Shown: positions 34,221 through 42,260 of the stretch, in pieces
Numbering within the stretch: the stretch's first letter is position 1
How the letters are laid out: every line of letters starts with the position of its first letter
NCBI RefSeq assembly: GCF_019443745.1
Contig: NZ_CP050948.1
Span: 4,654,001 to 4,718,000, forward strand
DNA: 64,000 bases
Reading direction: 5' to 3'
From: Iamia sp. SCSIO 61187
GTDB taxonomy: Bacteria > Actinomycetota > Acidimicrobiia > Acidimicrobiales > Iamiaceae
Translations under genes and position numbers: made by a program
Notes under the pieces: model-generated
Seen by the model: only the letters and a program-made list of their open reading frames with translations
Told to the model about the DNA's origin: nothing
The model's database searches: none

Positions 34221-34370
34221 ATGGCTGCGCTCACCGACCACCGGCTCTCCGTCATCGACCGCCACGCCCGCCAGCGGATGACGGCCATGGACCGCGTCAC
34301 CATCGAGCTGATCGCCGAGATCCGCCGCCTCCGGGAGGAGCTGGCCCAGGCCCCGCGGACCGACGGCTGA
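34221..34370 (+). CDS. Small SOS-controlled protein (49 aa), unknown function
   Basis: The start ATG at 34221 is chosen because it lies exactly seven bases after the -10 TATGTT, the leaderless geometry seen at furA; an in-frame ATG at 34209 is inside the LexA box and less likely. The product is a basic/amphipathic helix (HARQRMTAMDRVTIELIAEI, RRLREELAQ) with no signal peptide or span. I know no matching SOS protein. Small LexA-controlled proteins elsewhere inhibit division or toxify the cell, so such a role is possible but only inferred. Confidence 0.65.
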   Translation: MAALTDHRLSVIDRHARQRMTAMDRVTIELIAEIRRLREELAQAPRTDG

Positions 34371-34479
34371 CCGACCCAGCCCGGTCCGACGACACCGCCA
34401 CTCGGCTCGCCTGCCCGGCCGGGGCCGTGCGCCGGACGTCATGCGTGCCCACCCGGCCGCGGCCCAGGACGACGTGGCG

Positions 34480-35451
34480 CTACGGGACGGTGAGGACCAG
34501 CTTGCCGAAGCCCGTGCCCTCGGCCAGGCGCTCGAACGAGACCCGGGCGTCGGCCAGGGGGCGGACGTCGTCGACCGTCGGCCGGATGCCTGCCCCGCGC
34601 ACCAGGTCGAGCAGGGCGACCAGCTCGTCGCGGGTCCCCATGGTCGAGCCCACGACCGACAGCTGGAGGAAGAAGACCCGGTTGAGGTCGGCCGAGGGGT
34701 CGGGACCGCTGGTCGCCCCGCTGACGACGATCCGCCCGCCGGGGCGAAGGGACCGGAGCGAGTGCTCCCACGTCGCCCGGCCGACCGTCTCGACGACGAC
34801 GTCGACCTTCTCCGGGAGGCGCTCGCCGGTCGCCACGGCGAGGTCGGCGCCCAGCCCGAGGGCCTGGTCGCGCTTGGTCGCGTCCCGCGACGTGCACAGC
34901 ACCCGGTGGCCGAGGGCCTTGGCCAGGACGATGGCGGCGGTGGCGACGCCGCCCCCGGCCCCCTGCACCAGGACGGTGCCGGGCCCGTCGAGGCCGGAGC
35001 GGGTCGTGAGCATCCGGTAGGCGGTGAGCCAGGCCGTGGGGAAGCAGGCCGCCTCCTCGAACGACATCCCCTCGGGCAGGGGCACGACGTTGCGAGCCGG
35101 GACGACGACGGCCTCGGCCAGGGTGCCCGGGTGGAGCTCGGAGAGGAGGGTGCGTCGGGGGTCGAGCGTCTCGTCCCCACCCCCGGCGGCGGGGTCGCCC
35201 ATGACGGCGTGGACGACGACCTGGCGCCCGTCGGCCGTCACCCCGGCGGCGTCGCAGCCGAGCGTCATGGGCAGCCGGTCGGCCGCCAGCCCGACCCCGC
35301 GGAGCGACCAGAGGTCGTGGTGGTTGAGGGCTGCGGCCCGGACGTCGACCCGCACCCACCCGTCGGGCACCTCGGGGTCGGCCACCTCGTGGACGGCGAG
35401 CCCGGAGAGGGGGTCGTCCTTCGACTGGGACAGGCACTGGACGGCGAGCAT
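34480..35451 (-). CDS. Zinc-less medium-chain quinone oxidoreductase / alcohol dehydrogenase-like protein
   Basis: The 323-aa product has the MDR layout: N-terminal GroES-like domain (RAAALNHHDLWSLRGVG, LGCDAAG), Rossmann motif VLVQGAGGGVATAAIVLAKAL and FGKLVLTVP at the end. The structural zinc Cys cluster is absent. It should reduce quinones or enoyl/ketone substrates with NADPH. It is divergent from the DksA/TraR-type gene with 36 bp between starts. Confidence 0.85.
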   Translation of the reverse strand: MLAVQCLSQSKDDPLSGLAVHEVADPEVPDGWVRVDVRAAALNHHDLWSLRGVGLAADRLPMTLGCDAAGVTADGRQVVVHAVMGDPAAGGGDETLDPRRTLLSELHPGTLAEAVVVPARNVVPLPEGMSFEEAACFPTAWLTAYRMLTTRSGLDGPGTVLVQGAGGGVATAAIVLAKALGHRVLCTSRDATKRDQALGLGADLAVATGERLPEKVDVVVETVGRATWEHSLRSLRPGGRIVVSGATSGPDPSADLNRVFFLQLSVVGSTMGTRDELVALLDLVRGAGIRPTVDDVRPLADARVSFERLAEGTGFGKLVLTVP

Positions 35452-35487
35452 CGGGCCACCTTCGCACAGCGTCGGTAGGGTCGATCG

Positions 35488-35853
35488 ATGGCGCTGAGCG
35501 AGGCGGCGCGCGACGAGCTGCGTCGGATGGTCGTCGAGGAGCGGGACCGGACCGCGGCACGGTTGGCGGCGCTCGAGCAGACCTTCGCCGAGCTGGTCGC
35601 GGCGGCCGACCTCGAACCGCCCGACGACGAGCACGACCCCGACGGCACCACCGCCTACGAGCGGGCCCAGGTCTCGTCGCTGGCGGGGGAGGCGCGGGTC
35701 CGGCTGGCCGAGCTCGACGCCGCCCTGGCCGCCGACGCCGACCTCGGCACCTGCGCGACCTGCGGCGGGGAGGTCGGGTGGGAGCGGCTCCAGGCCCTGC
35801 CGGGCACGCGGCACTGCGTCGCCTGCGCCGCGTCCGGGGCGGTCCCACCCTGA
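35488..35853 (+). CDS. DksA/TraR-family C4 zinc-finger protein
   Basis: The 121-aa product has an N-terminal coiled coil, an acidic tip (EPPDDEHDPDG), a second helix and a C-terminal C4 zinc finger (Cys89, Cys92, Cys110, Cys113). In the RNA-polymerase secondary channel such proteins tune transcription initiation; actinobacteria have several short homologues. TAGGGT lies six bases before the ATG, so the mRNA is probably leaderless. Confidence 0.88.
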   Translation: MALSEAARDELRRMVVEERDRTAARLAALEQTFAELVAAADLEPPDDEHDPDGTTAYERAQVSSLAGEARVRLAELDAALAADADLGTCATCGGEVGWERLQALPGTRHCVACAASGAVPP

Positions 35854-35873
35854 CGAACCGCCGCCCCTCCGCC

Positions 35874-35922
35874 GTTCTGTCGACCCCCATGTGTCTCCCC
35901 GGCGCATGAGGGGTGACGGAAC
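35874..35922. repeat. Single GTTCTGT...GACGGAAC hairpin unit
   Basis: A 49-bp unit with ends GTTCTGTC and GACGGAAC and inner pairing CCCCCATG/CATGAGGGG, 20 bp after the DksA-like stop. It shares ends and size with the paired units at 6903-7020 and 58484-58602. Confidence 0.6.
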
Positions 35923-35966
35923 GCCCCAGCCCGCTGGGACAGCGCGCCGGGCGCCGGTTGGCTACG

Positions 35967-35982
35967 TTGACCGCCCGGTCAA
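35967..35982. promoter_or_regulatory. TTGACC-N4-GGTCAA operator upstream of the DUF35-thiolase operon
   Basis: TTGACCGCCCGGTCAA is a perfect inverted repeat. It overlaps the end of a possible -10 (TACGTT at 35963-35968), so a bound protein would cover the transcription start. The same TTGACC-N4-GGTCAA pattern precedes the hydrolase gene at 47752. TetR-family repressors typically bind such sites. Confidence 0.6.
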
Positions 35983-36000
35983 GAAAACGTGGAGGCGCCC

Positions 36001-36408
36001 GTGGGCACCCAGATCCCGATCGTCGACTACCTCGTCCTCGATCCCGAACCGCACCTCCGGGTGCACGAGTGCACGGCGTGCGGAGCCCGGTTCTTCGACC
36101 GGCGCAACGCCTGCGCCTCGTGCTCGGGCACCGACTTCGCCCCGGCCGACCTGCCGGCCGAGGGCACGGTGACGGCGTACACGATCGTCACCTTCGCCGC
36201 CCCCGGCGTCGAGGTCCCGTTCGTGGCCGCCGTCCTCGACTGCGGGGGCACCAAGGTCCAGGCCAACCTGCGCGACGTCACGCCCGACCCCGACCACGTC
36301 CGCCTGGGCATGCCCGTCCGCCTCACCACCTACTCGATGGGCCCAGACGCCAACGGCGACGAGGGCGTCGGCTTCGGCTTCGCCCCTCTCGAAGGAGCAC
36401 TGACATGA
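36001..36408 (+). CDS. DUF35 OB-fold/zinc-ribbon acyl-CoA-associated protein
   Basis: The GTG at 36001 follows GGAGG with a five-base spacer. The 135-aa product has the rubredoxin-like zinc ribbon HECTACGARFFDRRNACASC and an OB-fold domain (EGTVTAYTIVTFAAPGVEVP). DUF35 proteins pair with thiolases or acyl-CoA-binding enzymes and channel CoA substrates. Its stop overlaps the thiolase ATG (ATGA). Control is probably through the palindrome at 35967. Confidence 0.9.
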   Translation: MGTQIPIVDYLVLDPEPHLRVHECTACGARFFDRRNACASCSGTDFAPADLPAEGTVTAYTIVTFAAPGVEVPFVAAVLDCGGTKVQANLRDVTPDPDHVRLGMPVRLTTYSMGPDANGDEGVGFGFAPLEGALT

Positions 36409-37613
36409 CCGACCGCGACGCCATCTACATCCTCGGCATCTCGATGACGAGGTTCGGCAAGCACCCGGACCTGGACACGTTCGACCTCGGCGCCGAGGCG
36501 GCCACGGCCGCCCTGGCCGACGGCGGGGTCACCATGGCCGACGTCGGCGTGCTCGCCGCCGGCAACCTGATGGGCCAGGGGCTGGGCTTCGGCCAGGGCC
36601 TGCAGAAGCAGATCGGCCAGACCGGCATCCCCGTCTACAACGTGTCCAACGCCTGCGCCACCGGGGCAACCGCCCTGCGCACCGCGATCATGGCCCTCAA
36701 GGCCGGCGAGTGCGAGATCGGCCTCGCCGTCGGCGTCGAGAAGCTGGCCGGGGCGGGGCTCCTCGCCGGCGGCAACCGCAAGGAGGGCGACGGCACCTGG
36801 TCGCCCAAGGGGCGGATCGGCGCCATCGTCGCCACCGACGGGCGGATCGGCACCGCCACCATGCCCGGCACCTTCGCCCAGATCGGCATGGAGTACCTGC
36901 ACCAGCACGCCTACGGCGGGGCACCGTTCGAGCTCTTCGCCAAGATCAGCGAGAAGAACCACTCGCACTCGACCCTGAACCCGCTGGCGGCCTACACGAA
37001 GGCCATGAGCCTCGAGCAGATCATGGGCGACCACATGGTCGCCTACCCGAACACCCGACCGATGTGCTCGGCCAACTGCGACGGCGCCGCCGCCGCCGTC
37101 GTCGTCACCGGCGAGCGCCTGGCGTCGATGTCCGACGCCCAGCAGCGCCGGGCGGTCAAGATCGCCGCCTCGGTGCTGACCTCGGACCCGTGGACCGACG
37201 GCTGCCAGGTGCTGCCCGACGTCAACACCCTCACCCGGTCCGCCGCCACCCAGGCCTACGAGCAGGCGGGCGTCGGGCCCAACGACCTCGACCTGGTCGA
37301 GCTGCACGACTGCTTCGCCACCGCCGAGCTCGTCCACTACGACAACCTGCAGCTCTGCGAGCCCGGCGGCGCCGTCGACCTGTTCGAGTCGGGGGCGACG
37401 TGGCGCGACGGGCGCATCCCGGTGAACGTGTCCGGCGGCCTCCAGTCGAAGGGCCACCCCATCTCGGCCACGGGCATCGCCAACGTCTGGGAGGTGTGCC
37501 ACCACCTGCGGGGCGAGGCCGGCGACCGCCAGATCGAGGGGGCCCGCACCGGCCTGGCCCACGTGATCGGGCTGGGCTCGGCCTGCGGCGTCCACATCCT
37601 CCAGGCCGCCTGA
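36405..37613 (+). CDS. Thiolase (SCP-x/acetyl-CoA acetyltransferase-like)
   Basis: The 402-aa product shows the thiolase fold with nucleophile Cys84 in NVSNACATGATAL and C-terminal GHPISATG plus GLGSACGVHIL. The motif set matches the SCP-x subgroup paired with DUF35 proteins, used in beta-oxidation of branched or steroid side chains or in retro-aldol reactions. The partner gene directly upstream supports that. The exact substrate is unknown. Confidence 0.92.
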   Translation: MTDRDAIYILGISMTRFGKHPDLDTFDLGAEAATAALADGGVTMADVGVLAAGNLMGQGLGFGQGLQKQIGQTGIPVYNVSNACATGATALRTAIMALKAGECEIGLAVGVEKLAGAGLLAGGNRKEGDGTWSPKGRIGAIVATDGRIGTATMPGTFAQIGMEYLHQHAYGGAPFELFAKISEKNHSHSTLNPLAAYTKAMSLEQIMGDHMVAYPNTRPMCSANCDGAAAAVVVTGERLASMSDAQQRRAVKIAASVLTSDPWTDGCQVLPDVNTLTRSAATQAYEQAGVGPNDLDLVELHDCFATAELVHYDNLQLCEPGGAVDLFESGATWRDGRIPVNVSGGLQSKGHPISATGIANVWEVCHHLRGEAGDRQIEGARTGLAHVIGLGSACGVHILQAA

Positions 37614-37619
37614 GCACGG

Positions 37620-37666
37620 AAGGTGCCAGGCACCATCCGCGTCGCACGGATGGTGCCTGGCACCTT
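37620..37666. repeat. Hairpin with GGTGCCAGGCACC core
   Basis: Two perfect 20-bp arms (AAGGTGCCAGGCACCATCCG and its complement) surround a 7-nt loop, 47 bp total, six bases after the thiolase stop. Each arm itself contains the near-palindromic GGTGCCAGGCACC. A related element is at 62058-62084. Confidence 0.75.
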
Positions 37667-37689
37667 GTGTGTCGGGCGGGCGCCGAGGG

Positions 37690-38484
37690 TCAGCCGCGCG
37701 TGCCGCCGCGGGCGTCGCCCTCGACCTCGACCTTCTCCTTGCGGACCTGCTCGGTGACCTCGCGGTCCTCGACCTCGACGTCCTTCTCGGCCCGGACGCG
37801 CTCCTTGGGCACGACCTTCTTGTCCACGACGACCTCCTCCTCGTTGAGCACGACCTCGTGCTCCTCGTCGGAGATGTCGGGGCCCTCCATGGCCTTGCCG
37901 ACGTTGCCGTCGGTGATCGGCTCGCGCTCGACGCGGAGCTTCTCCTTGCGGACGGGCACGGTGGTGGTCACGTTCTCGGTGACCACGTACTTGCGGAGGC
38001 GGGCCCGGCCGGCCTCGCGGTCGCGGGTGCCGACGTCGACCTCCTCCTCCGAGCGGGTCATGGCCGAGTCGGTGTCGGGGCCGGAGGTGTCGTGGCCGGC
38101 GCCACGGCTCGTGTCGTGCTGGTCCCAGTCCTGGGCGTCGCGGTCGGTGTCGCTCCAGGCCTGGTACTCGCGCCCGTAGTACTCGTAGAGCCGGCTCTCC
38201 TCGGCGTTGGAGATGAAGCCGGCGTCGGGGTCGACGTTGGGGGCGTCCTTGACGAAGGCCTTCTCGTAGGGGGCCTTCAGGGCGTCGCCGTCGGCGTCGA
38301 CCCCGTCGATGGGCACGAAGGTCTCGTTGCGCCCGAACATGCCGGTGCTGACGGCGAGCCACTCGGGCTGACCGGTCGCCCGGTCCATGTACACGTTCTG
38401 CAGCTTGCCGATCTTGTCCCCGTCGCGGTCGACGACGTCGGCGCCGACCCAGTCGGTCCAAGTGGCTTGGCGGGTGTCGGTCAT
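37690..38484 (-). CDS. PRC-barrel + DUF2382 stress-related protein
   Basis: The 264-aa product has an N-terminal PRC-barrel (DVVDRDGDKIGKLQNVYMDR), an acidic linker with many Asp/Ser residues, and a C-terminal DUF2382 domain with alternating charged repeats (TVPVRKEKLRVEREPI, EVVVDKKVVPKERVRAEKDV). Such proteins are abundant in desiccation and oxidative-stress tolerant bacteria; function is not established. It reads alone with GAGG upstream. Confidence 0.88.
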   Translation of the reverse strand: MTDTRQATWTDWVGADVVDRDGDKIGKLQNVYMDRATGQPEWLAVSTGMFGRNETFVPIDGVDADGDALKAPYEKAFVKDAPNVDPDAGFISNAEESRLYEYYGREYQAWSDTDRDAQDWDQHDTSRGAGHDTSGPDTDSAMTRSEEEVDVGTRDREAGRARLRKYVVTENVTTTVPVRKEKLRVEREPITDGNVGKAMEGPDISDEEHEVVLNEEEVVVDKKVVPKERVRAEKDVEVEDREVTEQVRKEKVEVEGDARGGTRG

Positions 38485-38635
38485 GGTGATCCTCGGGGTG
38501 GTTCGGGGGTGGTGGGCCCCTCGCTCGCCCCCGACGGGGGGTTCCAACCACGCCGGAGCGCGGTTCCCCCCGGCGGGGGACCGCCACCATCCCTCGGCCG
38601 GGGGACGCCCGTCCCCCGCTCCCGGCGGTGGGCCG

Positions 38636-39367
38636 CTACCCCTCTGGGCGCGCCACCGGGTCGCCCTGGTCGAGGGCCTCGTGCGAGCTCCGGAACCGGG
38701 CGAAGGCCCCGTCGGCGAGCAGGAAGCGCACGGCCTCGGCCCGGTTGCGGACGCCGAGCCGGGCGTAGGCCCGGCTGAGGTAGGTCTTCACCGTCTCCCG
38801 GCCGAGGTACAGCGCAGCACCGATCTCGGCGTTGGTCAGGCCCTCCGAGGCGAGGACGAGCACCTGGCTCTCCCGCTCGGTCAGGCCGTCGGCCTTGCCC
38901 GGCCAGTCGAGCTCGTCCAGCGCCGGGGGGCCGGTGATGGCCTCGTCGGTGCCCCGGGCGACGACCTCCTCACCGGCGGCCACCCGCAGGATGGCATCGA
39001 CGATGACCTCCGCCGGCAGGGTCTTGGAGATGAACCCGGTCGCCCCGTGGCGGCGGGCGTCGGCGATCAGCTGGTCGTTGAGCTCGAGGGTGAACATGGC
39101 GACGTGGAGGATGTCGCGGTGCCGGCGGAGCCGGTCCAGGGCCTGGCCGGCGATGCCGACGCGGCCGTAGGTGTCGTAGAGGGCGACGTGGATCGGGGGG
39201 TGGTCGACCGGCTCGCCGATGACGATGCGCTCGGCCACGTCGACCTGGCCCGGGAACCGGCCCAGCATGGTGGCGATGCCGTCGATGATCAGCTCGTAGT
39301 CGTTGACGGCGGCCACCGAGACGGGAAGGGCCAGGTCCACCTCCGTCCTCGATCCCTCGCTCGTCAC
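38636..39367 (-). CDS. NarL/FixJ-family response regulator
   Basis: The 243-aa product has a receiver domain with candidate phosphoacceptor Asp65 (HVALYDTYGR) and conserved Lys in GFISKTL, then a LuxR-type HTH (LTERESQVLVLASEGLTNAE, RETVKTYLSRAYARLGV). The start is a GTG at 39367. No histidine kinase lies beside it, so it is an orphan regulator here. The receiver's N-terminal acidic pair is weakly conserved, so phosphorylation is not certain. Confidence 0.88.
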   Translation of the reverse strand: MTSEGSRTEVDLALPVSVAAVNDYELIIDGIATMLGRFPGQVDVAERIVIGEPVDHPPIHVALYDTYGRVGIAGQALDRLRRHRDILHVAMFTLELNDQLIADARRHGATGFISKTLPAEVIVDAILRVAAGEEVVARGTDEAITGPPALDELDWPGKADGLTERESQVLVLASEGLTNAEIGAALYLGRETVKTYLSRAYARLGVRNRAEAVRFLLADGAFARFRSSHEALDQGDPVARPEG

Positions 39368-39422
39368 GGCACCATGGTGGCCGACGCGGGGCGGAGCCGC
39401 GGAGGCGGCGTCGGCTCGTCCG

Positions 39423-39581
39423 TCAGGCCGGCAGGACGGCGAGCCACCACAGCAGGGCGACGCCGACGACCAGGAGCGCGGTCAGCGCCCACAGGGCGAG
39501 CTCCCTCGCATCCGTCGGCCCGACGCGGCCCGAGCGGCGGCGGCTCGGGCCGGCGGGACGGGCGGGCAGGGGCGCGACCAT
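39423..39581 (-). CDS. Small single-span membrane protein (52 aa)
   Basis: The frame from ATG 39581 has a Pro/Arg-rich N-terminus followed by ELALWALTALLVVGVALLWW, a clear transmembrane span near the C-terminus. It lies 56 bp downstream of the GH3 gene stop on the same strand. No family is recognised. Confidence 0.5.
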   Translation of the reverse strand: MVAPLPARPAGPSRRRSGRVGPTDARELALWALTALLVVGVALLWWLAVLPA

Positions 39582-39636
39582 GGCCGGCCCGCTGCCCGTC
39601 GCCGGACCCCCGACGCCGCGGTCCCCCGACCGGGGG

Positions 39637-42168
39637 TCACGCCGGGACGACCTCGACGGGCACGACGTGGGCGATGTCGGCGCTCGAGCGCCCGACGCGC
39701 AGTGCGTAGGTCCCGGCCTCGACCCGCCAACCCGGGGAGCGCACCGCGGCGGCGGCACCGGGGGGCTTGAGCGGCAGGCGCTCGACCACGGCGGCGTGCC
39801 CCTCGGTGCCGACGTCCCACCAGGCGAAGGCACGGTCGTCGAGGGTCAGCCGGACGACCGTCGACTCGCCGGCGGTCAGGTGCACCTTGGCGAAGGCCTT
39901 GAGCTCCTGTGGCGGCCGGGGCACCTCCGTCCGCGACGGAGGCGCGACGTAGAGCTGCACCACCTCGCTGCCGGACCGGCTGCCGGTGTTGGTCACGGGC
40001 ACCTCGACGACGAGCTCGTCCCCGGTGCCGGCGGTGAAGGACGCGGGCACCGTCGGCGTCCCCACGTCGAAGGTCGTGTACGAGAGCCCGTGCCCGAAGG
40101 GGAACCGGACCGGCAGGTGCCGGGACTGGTACCAGCGGTACCCGACGAAGACGCCCTCGCCGTAGCGGTGGTGGTCGTGGTCGCCGGGGAAGGTGCCCCA
40201 CGACGGGTTGTGCTCGAGGCGCTCCGGCACGGTGGTGGGCAGCCGCCCCCCGGGCTCGGCGTCCCCGGTGAGGATCCGGGCCAGGGCCGGCCCCATCGCC
40301 TGGCCGCCGAACCAGGCCTGCACCACGGCGGCGGGGTCGTCGATCCAGTCCATGGTCACGGGGGCCCCGGCGTTGACGACGACGACGGTGCGAGGGTTCG
40401 CCGCCGCCACGGCGCGGATCAGGCCGTCCTGCTCGCCAGGCAGGTCCATCGAGCGCCGGTCGAAGCCCTCCGACTCCCACTCGTCGTCGGTCCCGACGAC
40501 CACGACGGCGACGTCGGCCTCGGCGGCGGCGGCCACCGCCCGCTCGACGGCGTCGGGCGGCAGGAGGGCCCGGAGCCCGACCTTCACGCCGTAGACGCCG
40601 CCCGAGCCGCCGTCGCCGCCGGAGGTGTAGTCGATGGCGATCTCGACGGGGTCGCCGGCGACGAGGTCGATCGTCTCGGTGACCTCCTTGCTGCCGTAGC
40701 CCATGAACGTGCGCCCGCGCGGGAGCGGCGTCGCCATGCCGTCGATCAGCACGCGGCCGCCGACGGCCAGCCGGGCCCGGCCGGCCTGGGCGAGGGTGAA
40801 GAGGTGGGGCCCGGTGCGCTCGGGGGTGAACGTGCACGTGGCCCGGGCGGTGAACTCGGCGGGCACGCCCTGGGGCGGGCCGAAGCTGAGCAGCTGCGTC
40901 GCGGTCAGGGTCTCGGCCCGCACCTGCTCACCGCCGGGCTCGGACCCGGCGTGGTAGGTGACGGCGACCTCGGCCTTCAGGGTCGGGGCCGCCCGGGTGA
41001 TGTCGACGCCGGGCTCGTGGACGACCTCGACGTCGGGGCCCAGGTGGTCGCCGATGGCCTCGAGCGGGGTGGCGACGTGGAAGGGCTCCACGTGCGAGGA
41101 CCCGCCGCCCATGATCACGGCCTTGGCCGCGTTGGGCCCGATGACGGCGACGCGCCGCAGCGCCGACCGGTCGAGCGGCAGGGTCCCGTCGTTGGTGAGG
41201 AGCACCGTGCCGGAGACGGCGGCCTCGAGGGCCAGCTCGCGGTCGGCGGGCTCGTCGGCCGACGTGGGCTCCTCGGTCCCGGTGTCGTCGAGCGCCCCCA
41301 CCCGCTCGAACACCGACAGCAGCCGCGTGACCTGGGCGTCGAGGTCGGCCTCGGCCACGGTCCCGGCCCGGACGGCGTCGGCCAGCGGCGCCCCGAAGGC
41401 CCGCCCCGGGCCGGGCATCTCCAGGTCGACGCCCGCCGCCGGCGACACCTCGGTGGTGGTGACGCCGTACCAGTCGGTGACGACGAAGCCGCTGAAGCCC
41501 CACTCGTCGCGGAGGATGCCGCCGAGCAGCGCCTCGTCCTCGGTGCACCAGATGCCGTTGAGCCGGTTGTAGCTCGTCATCACCCCGAGGCTCCCGCCCT
41601 CGCGGATGGCCAGCTCGAACGGGAGCAGGTAGATCTCCCGGAGGGTCCGCTCGTCGACGTCGGAGCTCATCGAGGTGCGCTCGTGCTCGGCGTCGTTGGC
41701 GACCAGGTGCTTGACCGTCGTGGCCACGTCCTGGGCCTGCACGCCCCGGACGAGGGCGGCTGCGGCCCGGCCCGACAGCAGCGGGTCCTCCGAGTAGCAC
41801 TCGAAGTTCCGCCCGGCGAGGGGCGAGCGGTGGATGTTCACGGTCGGGGCGAGGAGGACCCGGCACGCCTTGCGCCGGGCCTCGGTGCCGAGCAGCACGC
41901 CGACGCGCTCGAGGAGGTCCACGTCCCACGAGGCGCCGAGGGCGGTCCCGCACGGGACGCAGACGGCGCGGAGCCCGCCCTCGCCGCGCGTGACCGGGCC
42001 CCGGGCCCCGTTGGGGCCGTCGGTGAGCCGCACCCGGGGCAGGCCGACCCGCTCGACCGGCAGCGTCGACCAGAAGTCGACGCCGGCGGTGAGCCCCGCC
42101 TTCTCGTCGAGCGTCATGGCGGCGACCATCTCGGTCACGCGGGCAGAGGGGCGGAGGGCGTCGGCCAT
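39637..42168 (-). CDS. bgl: GH3 beta-glucosidase with PA14 insert
   Basis: The 843-aa product has the GH3 N-terminal barrel with LTDGPNGARG, KHLVANDAEHERTS and nucleophile Asp near residue 232 (GFVVTDWYGVTT). The C-terminal GH3 domain is interrupted by a PA14-type carbohydrate-binding insert (residues about 390-520). A fibronectin-III-like domain ends the protein (TVVRLTLDDRAFAWWDVGTE). It lacks a signal peptide, so it acts on imported glucosides in the cytoplasm. The ATG is six bases after TAGGGT. Confidence 0.94.
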   Translation of the reverse strand: MADALRPSARVTEMVAAMTLDEKAGLTAGVDFWSTLPVERVGLPRVRLTDGPNGARGPVTRGEGGLRAVCVPCGTALGASWDVDLLERVGVLLGTEARRKACRVLLAPTVNIHRSPLAGRNFECYSEDPLLSGRAAAALVRGVQAQDVATTVKHLVANDAEHERTSMSSDVDERTLREIYLLPFELAIREGGSLGVMTSYNRLNGIWCTEDEALLGGILRDEWGFSGFVVTDWYGVTTTEVSPAAGVDLEMPGPGRAFGAPLADAVRAGTVAEADLDAQVTRLLSVFERVGALDDTGTEEPTSADEPADRELALEAAVSGTVLLTNDGTLPLDRSALRRVAVIGPNAAKAVIMGGGSSHVEPFHVATPLEAIGDHLGPDVEVVHEPGVDITRAAPTLKAEVAVTYHAGSEPGGEQVRAETLTATQLLSFGPPQGVPAEFTARATCTFTPERTGPHLFTLAQAGRARLAVGGRVLIDGMATPLPRGRTFMGYGSKEVTETIDLVAGDPVEIAIDYTSGGDGGSGGVYGVKVGLRALLPPDAVERAVAAAAEADVAVVVVGTDDEWESEGFDRRSMDLPGEQDGLIRAVAAANPRTVVVVNAGAPVTMDWIDDPAAVVQAWFGGQAMGPALARILTGDAEPGGRLPTTVPERLEHNPSWGTFPGDHDHHRYGEGVFVGYRWYQSRHLPVRFPFGHGLSYTTFDVGTPTVPASFTAGTGDELVVEVPVTNTGSRSGSEVVQLYVAPPSRTEVPRPPQELKAFAKVHLTAGESTVVRLTLDDRAFAWWDVGTEGHAAVVERLPLKPPGAAAAVRSPGWRVEAGTYALRVGRSSADIAHVVPVEVVPA

Positions 42169-42174
42169 GGTGCG

Positions 42175-42204
42175 ACCCTACGGGCGCATTTCCCTGACCA
42201 TCAA
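42175..42204 (-). promoter_or_regulatory. GH3 gene promoter, leaderless type
   Basis: Minus strand: -35 TTGATG (42204-42199), 18-bp spacer, -10 TAGGGT (42180-42175), then six bases to the ATG. A weak CATTTC/GAAATG inverted repeat spans the -35. Confidence 0.55.
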
Positions 42205-42222
42205 GTAAGCGAAATGACCTCG

Positions 42223-42251
42223 GGTCGGAGTGGGTCTGACCCACTCCGACC
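42223..42251. repeat. Palindrome with GGGTCTGACCC core
   Basis: Perfect 14-bp arms (GGTCGGAGTGGGTC and complement) around a single T. It lies 10 bp downstream of the protease stop and upstream of the GH3 promoter. Core shared with 55918-55944. Confidence 0.7.
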
Positions 42252-42260
42252 GCGCCCGGA

